NCBI GenBank assembly: GCA_044347745.1
Contig: JBIKUD010000003.1
Span: 57,106 to 121,105, forward strand
Reading direction: 5' to 3'
Origin: JAIBBV01 sp044347745
GTDB taxonomy: Bacteria > Bdellovibrionota_C > UBA2361 > JAFLCA01
Length of the DNA: 64,000 nt
Shown: piece after piece, positions 1 through 8,006 of the stretch
How positions within the stretch are numbered: position 1 is the first letter of the stretch
Layout: every line of letters begins with the position of its first letter
The notes under the pieces: generated by a model
What the model was told of the DNA's origin: nothing
The model's database searches: none
Seen by the model: the letters and a program-made list of their open reading frames with translations, nothing else
Translations under genes and position numbers: made by a program

Positions 1-106
1 AGCCTTTGACGACTGCCACGAACGCGATAACTAAGGTCACGGCTCCTGCCCCCACAAAAATTTGAAGGTTTCGGCTTTGTCGAATAATTTCAATTCTAGC
101 TTTCAT
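1..106 (-). CDS. Start of a probable efflux membrane-fusion (HlyD-type) protein, cut by the window edge
   Basis: Reading leftwards from an ATG at 106, the first 35 codons are open and run off the window. The peptide has a short basic start (MKARIEIIRQ) followed by a hydrophobic stretch (LQIFVGAGAVTLVIAFVAVV), the signal-anchor layout of periplasmic adaptor proteins. Its ATG overlaps the TGA of the upstream TolC-type gene by four bases (ATGA), so the two are translationally coupled. An adaptor beside an outer-membrane efflux lipoprotein is the usual arrangement of RND or ABC tripartite pumps. The family call rests on context and the anchor only, because no adaptor domain lies inside the window. 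Confidence 0.6.
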   Translation of the reverse strand, partial: MKARIEIIRQSRNLQIFVGAGAVTLVIAFVAVVKG

Positions 107-1608
107 ACATTTTCCTGCGCTTGAGATGTTTGTTCGGTTTGAGGGGTTGGTAGTTGCCAGCCGCCACCAAGGGCTTTGCAAAGCGTAATAAATTGCTGGG
201 CAATTTCACCGCGAACCGCAACCGCTTGTTCCTCTGCAGAGAAGAGAGCTCGGTCAACTTCTAACTTATCAATAAAGTCGATAAGGCCCTCATGGTATTG
301 CTGAGAAGCGAGCTGCGCGGCACGGCGATTAGCTGCAAGCAGGGTCTCAATATGCTGACGTTTGCGAATTAAATTTCGGTAGCTTGTAAGTGCCCCCTCA
401 ACTTCAGCTACTGCACTTAAGACAGCATTTTGATAGGCAGCAAGTTTTTGCCGCATGCGGGCATCGGCGGCATCAACTTTGGCCATTAAATTATGCCAAG
501 AAAGAATTGGCCAACTAAACCCTGGTGCGATTGCAAATACTTCACTCGGATCATTAAAGAGAGTTCCTTGGGTGGCAGATCGAAATCCAAGTTCTCCAGT
601 GAGGCTAAACTTAGGAAAAAGTGTTCCAATTGCTACTCCAACCCGAGCAGTGTCGGCGGCTAACGCGTGCTCAGCGACTAACAGATCTGGACGGCGCCGA
701 AGCAATTCAGACGGTAACCCAAGTTCTGGAAGCGAATCTGGCTGGGGGAGATCTTGAAGAATAGAGAGCTCAGATTTAAGCGACTCAGTTGATTGGCCAA
801 GAAGAACTTCCAATTGCTGCCTACTTACGTGCTCAGCAGATTCGAGCGCCGGAATTCCGGCTTCAACCTCAGAGGCTAGAGACTTTGCCCGTAACACATC
901 TAGTTCAGAGCTTAGTCCGGCGGAAAAGCGTTTTTCAGTTAGTGCGAGCGAGGCAGTGGCAGCTTCCAAGTTTCCACGAGCTGCCACCAGACGATGTTGG
1001 GCGGTACGTAGCGCGATATATTGGGCAGCAACTTGACTGAGTATTGAGAGCTGAGCTCCTTGTTCGGCGGCCAATGCCGAACCAAGTTCGGCTCGTGCTG
1101 CCTCAGCATCGCGGCGAATACGCCCAAAAAGATCTATTTCCCAACTTAATTGAGCACCTACCGAATAGCGGCTCTCGATTATTCCCCCTGGAAAAAGAGC
1201 CAAGGTGTTGCTCTCTTTCGATCTTCGGTATTCAGCCCCAAGACCGATTTCAGGATTTAAATTGGAAAGGGCCACCTGCCGCAGTGCCGCCACTTCTTCA
1301 ACTTTGGCTTGGGCCTCTTTTAAGGAGAAGTTTTGGGCTCGAGCAACCTCTAGAAAGTGAAGCAGCATTGGATCTGCAAAGCGAGTAAGCCACTTCGTTT
1401 CAGGAGTTACGGGCTCAGAATTGGCTGAAATTGGTGTTTCAGGCTTGGCTTCTGCCTGAGACCAGCCCTCAGTAACAAAAGGCAACTCAGGAGCTTTAAA
1501 GTCTGGACCAATCGCGCAGGCACTAAGAGCCAAGAGGCTTACGGGCAACAGGAATCGCCTATGGGTGGAGCCAAAGAGAAACCAAAATGGTGACAATTTG
1601 AGATGCAT
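103..1608 (-). CDS. Outer-membrane efflux lipoprotein, TolC/NodT (OprM-like) family
   Basis: This 501-residue protein begins with a basic and hydrophobic signal ending in a lipobox (LSAC, Cys31), so it should be a lipid-anchored outer-membrane channel. The body has the two-repeat layout of the OEP family: long Ala/Gln/Glu-rich helices (for example near LSQVAAQYIALRTAQ and QLASQQYHEGLIDFID) and the family motif LLRRRPDLLVAEHAL just past the middle. Length matches OprM/NodT proteins (about 460-510). Trimers of this family form the exit duct of tripartite pumps. It follows the His-rich barrel gene by about 90 bp and overlaps the adaptor start downstream. The substrate is not shown by this protein; the His/Cys-rich neighbours suggest metal ions. 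Confidence 0.9.
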   Translation of the reverse strand: MHLKLSPFWFLFGSTHRRFLLPVSLLALSACAIGPDFKAPELPFVTEGWSQAEAKPETPISANSEPVTPETKWLTRFADPMLLHFLEVARAQNFSLKEAQAKVEEVAALRQVALSNLNPEIGLGAEYRRSKESNTLALFPGGIIESRYSVGAQLSWEIDLFGRIRRDAEAARAELGSALAAEQGAQLSILSQVAAQYIALRTAQHRLVAARGNLEAATASLALTEKRFSAGLSSELDVLRAKSLASEVEAGIPALESAEHVSRQQLEVLLGQSTESLKSELSILQDLPQPDSLPELGLPSELLRRRPDLLVAEHALAADTARVGVAIGTLFPKFSLTGELGFRSATQGTLFNDPSEVFAIAPGFSWPILSWHNLMAKVDAADARMRQKLAAYQNAVLSAVAEVEGALTSYRNLIRKRQHIETLLAANRRAAQLASQQYHEGLIDFIDKLEVDRALFSAEEQAVAVRGEIAQQFITLCKALGGGWQLPTPQTEQTSQAQENV

Positions 1609-1627
1609 CGCAGGAGCCTAGCAGAGC

Positions 1628-1663
1628 GAGGGGCCCGAGACAATGCGCGGGCCCCTCATTTTT
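1628..1663. other. Perfect 10-bp GC-rich hairpin between two efflux genes
   Basis: Arms 1628-1637 (GAGGGGCCCG) and 1648-1657 (CGGGCCCCTC) pair perfectly around a 10-nt loop. On the plus strand the hairpin is followed by ATTTTT, the layout of an intrinsic terminator, but both flanking genes are on the minus strand. In the minus-strand transcript it is an intercistronic stem-loop preceded, not followed, by the U/A-rich run, so it may act on mRNA stability or stop antisense transcription. Confidence 0.6.
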
Positions 1664-1699
1664 GGTTAAGTTTTTCAGTTAAGGTACGGGTTTCTCTGA

Positions 1700-2767
1700 C
1701 TAAAACCGAAATCCTAACGAGAATCTTACCCTAGTTTCTGGAACTAACTGGTACCCCTCAGTTTCTGTAGACACGGGAATGTCTACATTAAGGCTCGCGT
1801 TTAGGCTTGCGGCATTGAGAGCCATGGAAGGACCTACGTATAGATTGCGGAATTCACTTGCATCTTCTTCCGCTCCAGCTTGACGATCCGACTCTTTGTG
1901 TTCTCCGCTTAGATGCAGGGCAAGCCACATCACTTGGCTTGTTGCCAAGGTAAATTGATGCCCTGCCCATAGTGAGTACAAAAGGTCATTTCCATAACGG
2001 TAGTCTGACTCGCCACTTGTGCGAATCATATACTGTGCGTCTGCGCCTAAACCCCAAGTCCCCCAGGTCTGCTGCAAGCGCACTGCAAGCGGAAAATCAA
2101 AGGAGCCAGTGCCCAAAGCGAGGTCATGCTCGTGCACGGCAGTAAGCACACTGTGGTCTTCTCCTGCATGTCGCAGCATGGCAATTTCATGCTGATGTGC
2201 CTCTTCGCTGTCATGTTCAGCCTCAGGTGCAGCATGGTGGTCGGAGTCATTTTCTGACTCCGATTCAGAGTGGTGAGTCGCCGTCAGGCGACCTTCATCT
2301 CCTGTAGGAATTTTAATTCCCGCAGATGTAAATAAGGTTGCAGTTCCACCAGCAAATTTTCTATTGAGCAATTTAGCTTCTCCTTTAAAGCTGATGTCTC
2401 CTAAGCCAGAGTCGGAGGCTGTGCGCGTGCCTTCCCCCGCAATACGGCGATAATGCCTTGAAACAAGAGGCACAGAGGCTTCAAACGTAAGCTTTTCGGA
2501 AAGCCCATAGGCAAAAACAAAATGAGAAAGAGACGAGGTAAGACGCTCCCTTTGTTCATTTTTAACGTAGGAGTTACCTAATTCGGTTTTTTTCATCACC
2601 AGAATCTGTTGATCTAGGCGAAGCTCTGTTTGATGAGGCTTTAAGCTCGAGTTTTTGTTTCCCAAAGCCAGTGCGCATACGTCGCAGGCTACGGCAAAAC
2701 TGGGTGCCAGGCTCAGCCCCATACAGAGACAAGCAAGTCTTAAAGGGGACAATATGTGGACTCTCAT
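1700..2767 (-). CDS. Outer-membrane beta-barrel-like protein with a His-rich loop
   Basis: The chosen ATG at 2767 gives 355 residues beginning with a clear signal peptide (hydrophobic core, then APSFAVA before CDVC); a longer reading from 2851 adds 28 residues with no signal character. The mature part has alternating amphipathic strands and ends in phenylalanine (VRFSLGFRF), as outer-membrane barrels do. Residues about 160-220 form a hydrophilic His/Asp/Glu-rich insertion (HHSESESE, DHHAAPEAEHD, EEAHQHE), and the mature N-terminus carries a CxxC. I recognise the general style of the 'MetA-pathway/transporter' barrel proteins but cannot assign a named family. It lies between a Cys/His-rich small gene and the TolC-type gene on the same strand, which suggests a role in metal efflux or sensing. 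Confidence 0.75.
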   Translation of the reverse strand: MRVHILSPLRLACLCMGLSLAPSFAVACDVCALALGNKNSSLKPHQTELRLDQQILVMKKTELGNSYVKNEQRERLTSSLSHFVFAYGLSEKLTFEASVPLVSRHYRRIAGEGTRTASDSGLGDISFKGEAKLLNRKFAGGTATLFTSAGIKIPTGDEGRLTATHHSESESENDSDHHAAPEAEHDSEEAHQHEIAMLRHAGEDHSVLTAVHEHDLALGTGSFDFPLAVRLQQTWGTWGLGADAQYMIRTSGESDYRYGNDLLYSLWAGHQFTLATSQVMWLALHLSGEHKESDRQAGAEEDASEFRNLYVGPSMALNAASLNASLNVDIPVSTETEGYQLVPETRVRFSLGFRF

Positions 2768-2870
2768 AGAATTGATTCTTTTTTGAGAAAACTGTTTTGT
2801 GCAGCGCAAAGGCTTCGATGTGCACAAACACCGCAAGCCTAAAGCGGACAATTAAATAAAGTGAGGAAGT

Positions 2871-3203
2871 TTAAATAGTCGGGACGGTGTGAACCGGTGG
2901 GTCTCTTGCATTTTGGCGGAAGAGAGAAGCCTTTTTCTTGGCTTGTTGGATTAAAACAAAAGATGCCGGCTCAGTTTTGTGAAGCGCCGGATTCTCAATA
3001 GACAAGACTGGTTCAAATGAGAGTAAACTGCCTAAAGTTCTTAGTTCAGCAAATGGACAGGGTGCCGACTGGCTTGTCTTTTTTTTGTCGTGACAATGGC
3101 AATGTTCGTTCGGAATTCGGGCAAGCGGTGTTGCAGATGAAAGCACCAGGACAAAAACGCTGAGTATAATTGAACCCCAAAGTGGGGCTCGCCGAATTTC
3201 CAT
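2871..3203 (-). CDS. Small exported Cys/His-rich protein
   Basis: This is a 110-residue protein with a basic N-terminus and one hydrophobic segment (SIILSVFVLVLSSATPLA), so it is either secreted or anchored. Immediately after the segment comes a potential metal-binding cluster (EHCHCHDKKK, then APCPF). The remainder is soluble and ends VHTVPTI. I do not recognise the family. It lies about 100 bp upstream of the His-rich barrel on the same strand and appears to be the first gene of the efflux operon. The start at 3203 is only 26 bp from the photolyase start on the other strand, so promoter signals must lie inside one or both reading frames, or one true start is further in. Confidence 0.6.
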   Translation of the reverse strand: MEIRRAPLWGSIILSVFVLVLSSATPLARIPNEHCHCHDKKKTSQSAPCPFAELRTLGSLLSFEPVLSIENPALHKTEPASFVLIQQAKKKASLFRQNARDPPVHTVPTI

Positions 3204-3229
3204 GCAACACAGACTTTAGTTGGTTTGGT

Positions 3230-4636
3230 ATGAAAAAGTACAGTAGGGGATTATTCGTATTTCGCCGCGACTTGAGGCTTATTGACAATACAGCCCTTAG
3301 CGCAGCACTACAAAGTTGTAAGCAGGTCTATGTGGCCTTTGTGCTTGATGCGCGGCAGCTTAAGCCTCATGCCTACCGCTCGCATAATGGACTACGCTTT
3401 ATGTGCGAAAGCCTTCATGAACTGGCGGAAGAGCTTCGTGCCCGCGGTAGTCAACTTTTCTGGCTAGAGGGACAGGCCGAGCGAGAGATTCCGGCATTTA
3501 TGAATGCCCACCAGATTGAGGCGCTTTTTGTAAATAAAGACTACACGCCTTTTAGTCGAGAGCGAGACAAAAAAATCAGTCAGGCGGTAGAAGCGCTGGG
3601 TAAAGTTTTTCATTCTTTTTCAGATTTACTTTTGGTTGAACCTAGTCAATTTGCCAAACCCGATGGCAAGCCATACACCGTTTTTACTCCCTTTTATAAA
3701 CGAGCGTTGACGCAAGAAGTGCGTACACTTTCTCCAAATCCGTTTGACGGATTAGAAAGAGGTGAAGGTTTGGTGCCAGGTAACATGCAGGACAGCGCTT
3801 TTAATTTAGAAAGCCTGTTGCCACAAAACTTAGCAGCCAACCCAAGGCAGCGTGGTGGCCGCGCTGCCGCCCTTAAATTAATTGCCGAGCTTTCTACTAA
3901 ATCAAACTATAAAGAAGAACGTGATATTCCGAGTATTAAAGGCACTACTACCTTATCGGCGCATCATAAATTTGGCACCTGTTCAATTCGAGAAGTGTAT
4001 TGGGCAGCTCGCGAATTGTATGGGGCGGATTCAACTTTGGTGCGAGAGCTTTATTGGAGAGATTTTTTTACGCATATTGCCTGGCATTTTCCCAAAGTGT
4101 TTAGCGGTGCTTTTCAGCAGCAGTATGACGCGATTCAGTGGTCAGAAAACGAATCTGCATTTAAGCGCTTCTGTGAGGGGGAAACTGGTTTCCCTATTGT
4201 TGACGCCGGAATTAGAGAATTGTTAACGACCGGTTATATGCATAACCGTGTGCGTATGATCGTGGCATCATTTTTAACAAAAGACCTGCATATATCGTGG
4301 CGCTGGGGCGAGCAATTTTTTGCAAAACATCTCATTGATTTTGATCCATCAGTGAACAACGGAAGCTGGCAGTGGGCTGCTTCCACCGGCTGCGACGCCC
4401 AGCCATATTTTCGCATTTTTAACCCGTGGCTTCAGCAAGAGCGCTTTGATCCAGATTGTGTCTATATAAAGCGCTACGTCCCCGAACTCAAAACTCTAAG
4501 CCCTAAGCAAATTCACCAGCTCGGAGAAGAGGGGGCCAGCAGGCCAGCGGGATACCCTGCTGCAATTTGTGAGCATAGTTTTGAAAAAGATAGAGCACTT
4601 GAAATGTTTGAAGCGATTGCAAAAAAGCAAATGTAA
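3230..4636 (+). CDS. phrB: Deoxyribodipyrimidine photolyase (class I CPD type)
   Basis: This flavoprotein uses blue light to reverse cyclobutane pyrimidine dimers in DNA. With the ATG at 3230 it is 468 residues, the usual length. The N-terminal antenna-binding domain starts GLFVFRRDLRLIDNTAL. The C-terminal FAD domain contains ELYWRDFFTHIAWHFP, TGFPIVDAGIRELLTTGYMHN, RVRMIVASFLTKDL, and the NNGSWQWAASTGCDAQPYF block that contacts FAD and the lesion. An in-frame start at 3170 would add 20 residues outside the conserved domain. It is transcribed divergently from the Cys/His-rich gene and appears to be monocistronic. Cryptochrome function cannot be excluded from sequence, but all the photolyase landmarks are present. 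Confidence 0.95.
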   Translation: MKKYSRGLFVFRRDLRLIDNTALSAALQSCKQVYVAFVLDARQLKPHAYRSHNGLRFMCESLHELAEELRARGSQLFWLEGQAEREIPAFMNAHQIEALFVNKDYTPFSRERDKKISQAVEALGKVFHSFSDLLLVEPSQFAKPDGKPYTVFTPFYKRALTQEVRTLSPNPFDGLERGEGLVPGNMQDSAFNLESLLPQNLAANPRQRGGRAAALKLIAELSTKSNYKEERDIPSIKGTTTLSAHHKFGTCSIREVYWAARELYGADSTLVRELYWRDFFTHIAWHFPKVFSGAFQQQYDAIQWSENESAFKRFCEGETGFPIVDAGIRELLTTGYMHNRVRMIVASFLTKDLHISWRWGEQFFAKHLIDFDPSVNNGSWQWAASTGCDAQPYFRIFNPWLQQERFDPDCVYIKRYVPELKTLSPKQIHQLGEEGASRPAGYPAAICEHSFEKDRALEMFEAIAKKQM

Positions 4637-4891
4637 ATAAGCATTCGAGTTGCAAGTACGTCAGAGGTACGCAGAGAAATATAGAACAAGCTTATCGTAA
4701 GTTTTTGTTTCAACTTTGTGAGCTTGGTTCCCCCTCGGCGGTAAAATACTTTTTCTTTGCCAGCCGTTAATCGTTTCAGTTGAGTAGTTTTTTCTTCAAC
4801 GGATCTTAAGCTTCTCGGTATCTGTATCCCGCACCAGAACCAGAAGCAGTGTCTACCTTCTGACCTGATTACCCGCTTTTAACAGAAAACT

Positions 4892-6718
4892 CTAAACTTT
4901 AGAGCGAACAAGCACACCAGCAAGATCATCATAAAGAGGCTCTACAATTTCCGCCGGATCAAGACCAAAGTTGGCCCTTAGAATATATTCAGCGCCGCTG
5001 CCACATTTTTGAAGTAGCCAAGACTTATAGGGCTCAAAAGCAGTTTCGCTTGTTAATAAAATAGCGAATTTGTCGTTAAAAGAAGCGCCCTCTGTAAATC
5101 GGTTGAAATGAGCTTGGGCTGCCCCAACTTGGTCTGGTACAGCAAGAGCAAGCGCTTCCATAAATACTACAACAAATTCAGTAGAGGCCGGTTGACGGGG
5201 AGTTCCAAGAAGTTCTTGTGCAATTGCATATCCGGCATCCCGAGTTCTTATGCCGGCATCAGTTATAAAAGCGGCAAAATCCTGCAAACTATGGCGTCCC
5301 TTAGTTATCTCAATTTCGTTTGATATTTTTTGTTCACGTACCGTAGGTTCCTCGTTCATGACATTTGCGAGGCCTCGATGTCCTTTGGAGCGCAAAAACA
5401 AAACGGTTCGTTTAAGGGCATGTTCGCGTGAGGACTGGGTGTCAAGCCAAGCTGAAAATGTTCCGGCACTAAGCGGCAGAGCGCCTCCAGTGTTATTGAG
5501 CGCAGAGAGAGAAGCCTCGGCTTCCATGTCTAGTTGCAGCTCTCGCGCAGCAAAGGCCAGATGATACAGCGCTGTAGCTTCCTGCACTAATTCCTGTTTA
5601 TATCCATGCTTTTTGAGCCACGCGGGAATGGGGAGCTGGTGGGTATCTGTTTCTGTGGCGGCCACATATGTAAATCCATCACTCCACATTACGGTGCTGC
5701 GATCTAATAACTTGGCAGTGGGCAAGTAGGCCACAATCTTTAGGGTACGACCTTCATTATAAAACGGAAGCTCGTTAGGGGGAATGCCGTACTGAGGCAA
5801 GCCGTTTCGCACAAGCTGCTTAATAGCGGCTTCCTCTAAAGCTAAGGCGAGAAGTGGAGGGGAATTATCGGCTTGCAGACGGCGATTGCTGAGGCGTGAA
5901 ATTTCTTTTGCGCCGGCACCAACATCAACATACCCATCAGAGGCAGCGAGAATAAAAGTTTCTGAAGGAGTAAGCACCAAAAGCTGTAAGGTAGCAGAAT
6001 TAAACAATCTGCCGGCGTCAATCGGGTGGATGTGAAGTGTTTCACAAAGTTCAATTTGTGCTTTGGCGAGGAGAAGTTGCAAATCGGCACTAAAGCTTGG
6101 CACCAAAATTGAGCCTAGATTTGTTTTTGGCGCATCAGGCCTTTCAATCAGTTGTAGAGCCAAATTTGCCGATGCCTGGGCCAGAAACTGTGCGCCGTAA
6201 TGAGCCAGCGGAACCGAACTGACACCATCGCAAATGGCAATAACTCGATTTCCTGCCGCGCTGATTCCAGAATCAAAAATGGCATCTTGGCATGGCTGAC
6301 CTTTCAGCCAATGTGAATAACTACGCAGTAGAACTGAACGGACTTCGAAAGAATCTAAATTAACGGCGACTTGATACGCTGGAGCTCTTTGAAGAACACC
6401 TCGTTGCTCGGCGTTAATAATTTCATTCGTAGCTGCTTGCCAAAAGATGCCCTCTAAGACAGCCAGTGCTTGTGCTGGGTTAAAATGAGAAACAGGGATG
6501 CGGCGTTGGCTATCTTGGTGTGCTGAAAGCGCTTGCCCAAGTTCAGTTATCAGGGTGGGAGACACCAAAGAGTTTAGCAACCCTTTTGCTGGACTCGATA
6601 AGCCTGGTGGAAAAGAAGGTTGCCCCGCTGCCGCTTCCAGATTTGGAACGTTGGGGGGCATATTTTGGCCCCCAACCATTTGCTGGCGAGAAGGCTGCTG
6701 GGGATCAGTACTGCTCAT
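4892..6718 (-). CDS. PP2C-like phosphatase-domain protein with an unrecognised C-terminal half
   Basis: This 608-residue cytoplasmic protein has no signal or membrane segment. Residues 1-50 are Pro/Gln-rich and probably disordered. Residues about 135-360 show the layout of a PP2C-type Ser/Thr phosphatase: QPCQDAIFD (140s), VIAICDGVSSVPLAHYGAQ (Asp164-Gly165), ATLQLLVLTPSETFILAASDG (242-262) and LLDRSTVMWSDGF (338-349). These correspond to the metal-binding Asp motifs of the family, although the first (CDG) lacks the usual DGHGG form. Residues about 370-608 are mostly helical and I do not recognise them; they contain a repeated helical style (LQDFAAFITDAGIRTRDAGY). It is flanked by the photolyase (convergent) and a SprT-like gene 60 bp upstream on the same strand. 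No cognate kinase is visible. Confidence 0.6.
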   Translation of the reverse strand: MSSTDPQQPSRQQMVGGQNMPPNVPNLEAAAGQPSFPPGLSSPAKGLLNSLVSPTLITELGQALSAHQDSQRRIPVSHFNPAQALAVLEGIFWQAATNEIINAEQRGVLQRAPAYQVAVNLDSFEVRSVLLRSYSHWLKGQPCQDAIFDSGISAAGNRVIAICDGVSSVPLAHYGAQFLAQASANLALQLIERPDAPKTNLGSILVPSFSADLQLLLAKAQIELCETLHIHPIDAGRLFNSATLQLLVLTPSETFILAASDGYVDVGAGAKEISRLSNRRLQADNSPPLLALALEEAAIKQLVRNGLPQYGIPPNELPFYNEGRTLKIVAYLPTAKLLDRSTVMWSDGFTYVAATETDTHQLPIPAWLKKHGYKQELVQEATALYHLAFAARELQLDMEAEASLSALNNTGGALPLSAGTFSAWLDTQSSREHALKRTVLFLRSKGHRGLANVMNEEPTVREQKISNEIEITKGRHSLQDFAAFITDAGIRTRDAGYAIAQELLGTPRQPASTEFVVVFMEALALAVPDQVGAAQAHFNRFTEGASFNDKFAILLTSETAFEPYKSWLLQKCGSGAEYILRANFGLDPAEIVEPLYDDLAGVLVRSKV

Positions 6719-6780
6719 ACTTCTAATGTTAGCAGTGTTAATGTTACTAACAAAGCAAACTCAATACATTTTTTACTAAT

Positions 6781-7446
6781 TTATAGGGATGAATCGCCCT
6801 TAGTTTTACGCCGATTGTAAGCCTGCTTCGAACGAGCACTGCGTACTGCCTTGGTCCAGCCGCCGTTTCGCATCCAGAGGCTAAGCGCTATCGTCTGCGG
6901 GTGCCGCGCCTCCAGAGCTTTAAATTCGGCCCCATGCCAGAGTCTTTTTCCACCCAGCCTGGCAACTTTGTCTTCAAGCACGGCATGGCACATTTCATGG
7001 TAGAGCACTGGTTCAACCCACTCAAAAACCTCTTGAGGTTTCAGTTCTTTGGCTATTACTACTTGGCGACTCGCTATGTGGCAGGACCCAAGTACGCGTT
7101 TTTGGCGTCTAGGGCTCCAGCGCACAATATAATTCCGTAAATGTGGCACCTGCGGAAAATATTCGGCTGCGAGCTTATTCCAGATAGTTAAGAGTATTTC
7201 ATCAGACACTTTTAGAGCGGCCTTGCGTTTAGCGCGCCGATTTGAAGCTGGCGCCAGAAGCGCAGGGTTTTTCTTTTGAGATATAAGTCTCAAACCCAAA
7301 GACCTTTGAAGCGAGCGCCACAGAGATTGCATAATTTGAGCATTAATTAGACTGCCAAGTATGGTTGGACTAGCACATTTCTGCAAGATATCCCCGATAT
7401 TGGTTCTTTGGCATGGGGAGGGCGGGCTGTAGGGCTCATCACGCAT
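6781..7446 (-). CDS. SprT-like zinc metalloprotease domain protein
   Basis: This 221-residue protein carries an HExxH zinc-protease motif (YHEMCHAVL, His150-Glu151-His154) followed by a further His in LWHGAEFKALEARHP, which fits the third metal ligand of SprT/Spartan-type domains. Upstream of it, NYIVRWSPRRQKRVLGSCH and VIAKELKP match the strand-rich SprT N-terminal half. Spartan proteases digest DNA-protein crosslinks in eukaryotes; bacterial SprT roles are poorly known. The first Met is used here; a later Met at 7332 would remove 38 weakly conserved residues and neither has a clear ribosome site. It precedes the PP2C-like gene on the same strand by about 60 bp. Confidence 0.75.
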   Translation of the reverse strand: MRDEPYSPPSPCQRTNIGDILQKCASPTILGSLINAQIMQSLWRSLQRSLGLRLISQKKNPALLAPASNRRAKRKAALKVSDEILLTIWNKLAAEYFPQVPHLRNYIVRWSPRRQKRVLGSCHIASRQVVIAKELKPQEVFEWVEPVLYHEMCHAVLEDKVARLGGKRLWHGAEFKALEARHPQTIALSLWMRNGGWTKAVRSARSKQAYNRRKTKGDSSL

Positions 7447-7713
7447 CGTTAAGACCCGGCCGTTTTTTGAATTACTAATTTTTGCCCGATTTCATCGAAG
7501 GCAGAATCTTTGGTACAACCCAGTCCGCCGTTATTAGGTTTGCACGTTGCTTTCGCCACCTTCGCCAAATTAATTGATCGTTCCCATCTTCTAAGCCCGT
7601 CGGGGCAAAGCTTAAAACTTGGCGCACCGAATCATAAACAGCCTAAGATTGCCCATGTGCCGCGAAGATTAAAAGTGACGTTTGAAGCGCTGATGTAGCT
7701 GGCGATATTGATT

Positions 7714-7791
7714 CACCACGAAGACCTCAAAGACCACTAAGGGGAAATTTACAAGGGCTCCCACTTTGTGGTCTTTGAGGTCTTCGTGGTG
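7714..7791. repeat. Perfect 24-bp inverted repeat with a 30-nt loop
   Basis: Arm one is 7714-7737 and arm two 7768-7791; they are exact reverse complements (CACCACGAAGACC... against ...GGTCTTCGTGGTG). A few more weak pairs extend into the loop. A diverged single arm of the same sequence occurs at 27853-27882 (25 of 30 bases identical), so this is a dispersed repeat rather than a local terminator. Confidence 0.9.
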
Positions 7792-7809
7792 GAAAAATTT
7801 TCTTGACTA

Positions 7810-7833
7810 CCTTCGACAAGCTTAGGCCAAGCA
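7810..7833 (+). repeat. CTTCGACAAG-type intergenic repeat, copy 1
   Basis: The 24 bases starting CCTTCGACAAGCTTAGG match 27744-27767 at 20 of 24 positions. The unit resembles short palindromic intergenic repeats that I recall from many environmental bacterial genomes; that recollection was not checked. Confidence 0.6.
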
Positions 7834-8006
7834 GGGCGAGCAGAATTTTTGGCGCCAGGGGCGGATCGCGACTACTGCGCCTGGACCGGAAAGCCGAGCC
7901 TGGCCAAGTAAACGACATCTCAAATTTAATTATATATTACTAGACGCGCCGCTCAATTTTCCTCAGAATAGAGATATTAATGCTCGCCTCCGGAGAACGC
8001 GTGTAA

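Larger units (their letters stand above)
7447..8006. other. 560-bp intergenic region with repeat elements
   Basis: I find no convincing gene here. The short open frames at 7510-7698 (+) and 7727-7918 (-) lack a ribosome site and overlap repeats. The region contains the 24-bp inverted repeat at 7714-7791 and a CTTCGACAAG-type repeat at 7810-7833. It separates two divergent genes, so promoters for both should lie here, but I cannot fix them. Confidence 0.6.

Noticed and set aside
7510..7698. 62-codon plus-strand frame in the gap after the SprT-like gene
   Set aside because: No Shine-Dalgarno, no domain, and atypical composition; treated as intergenic.
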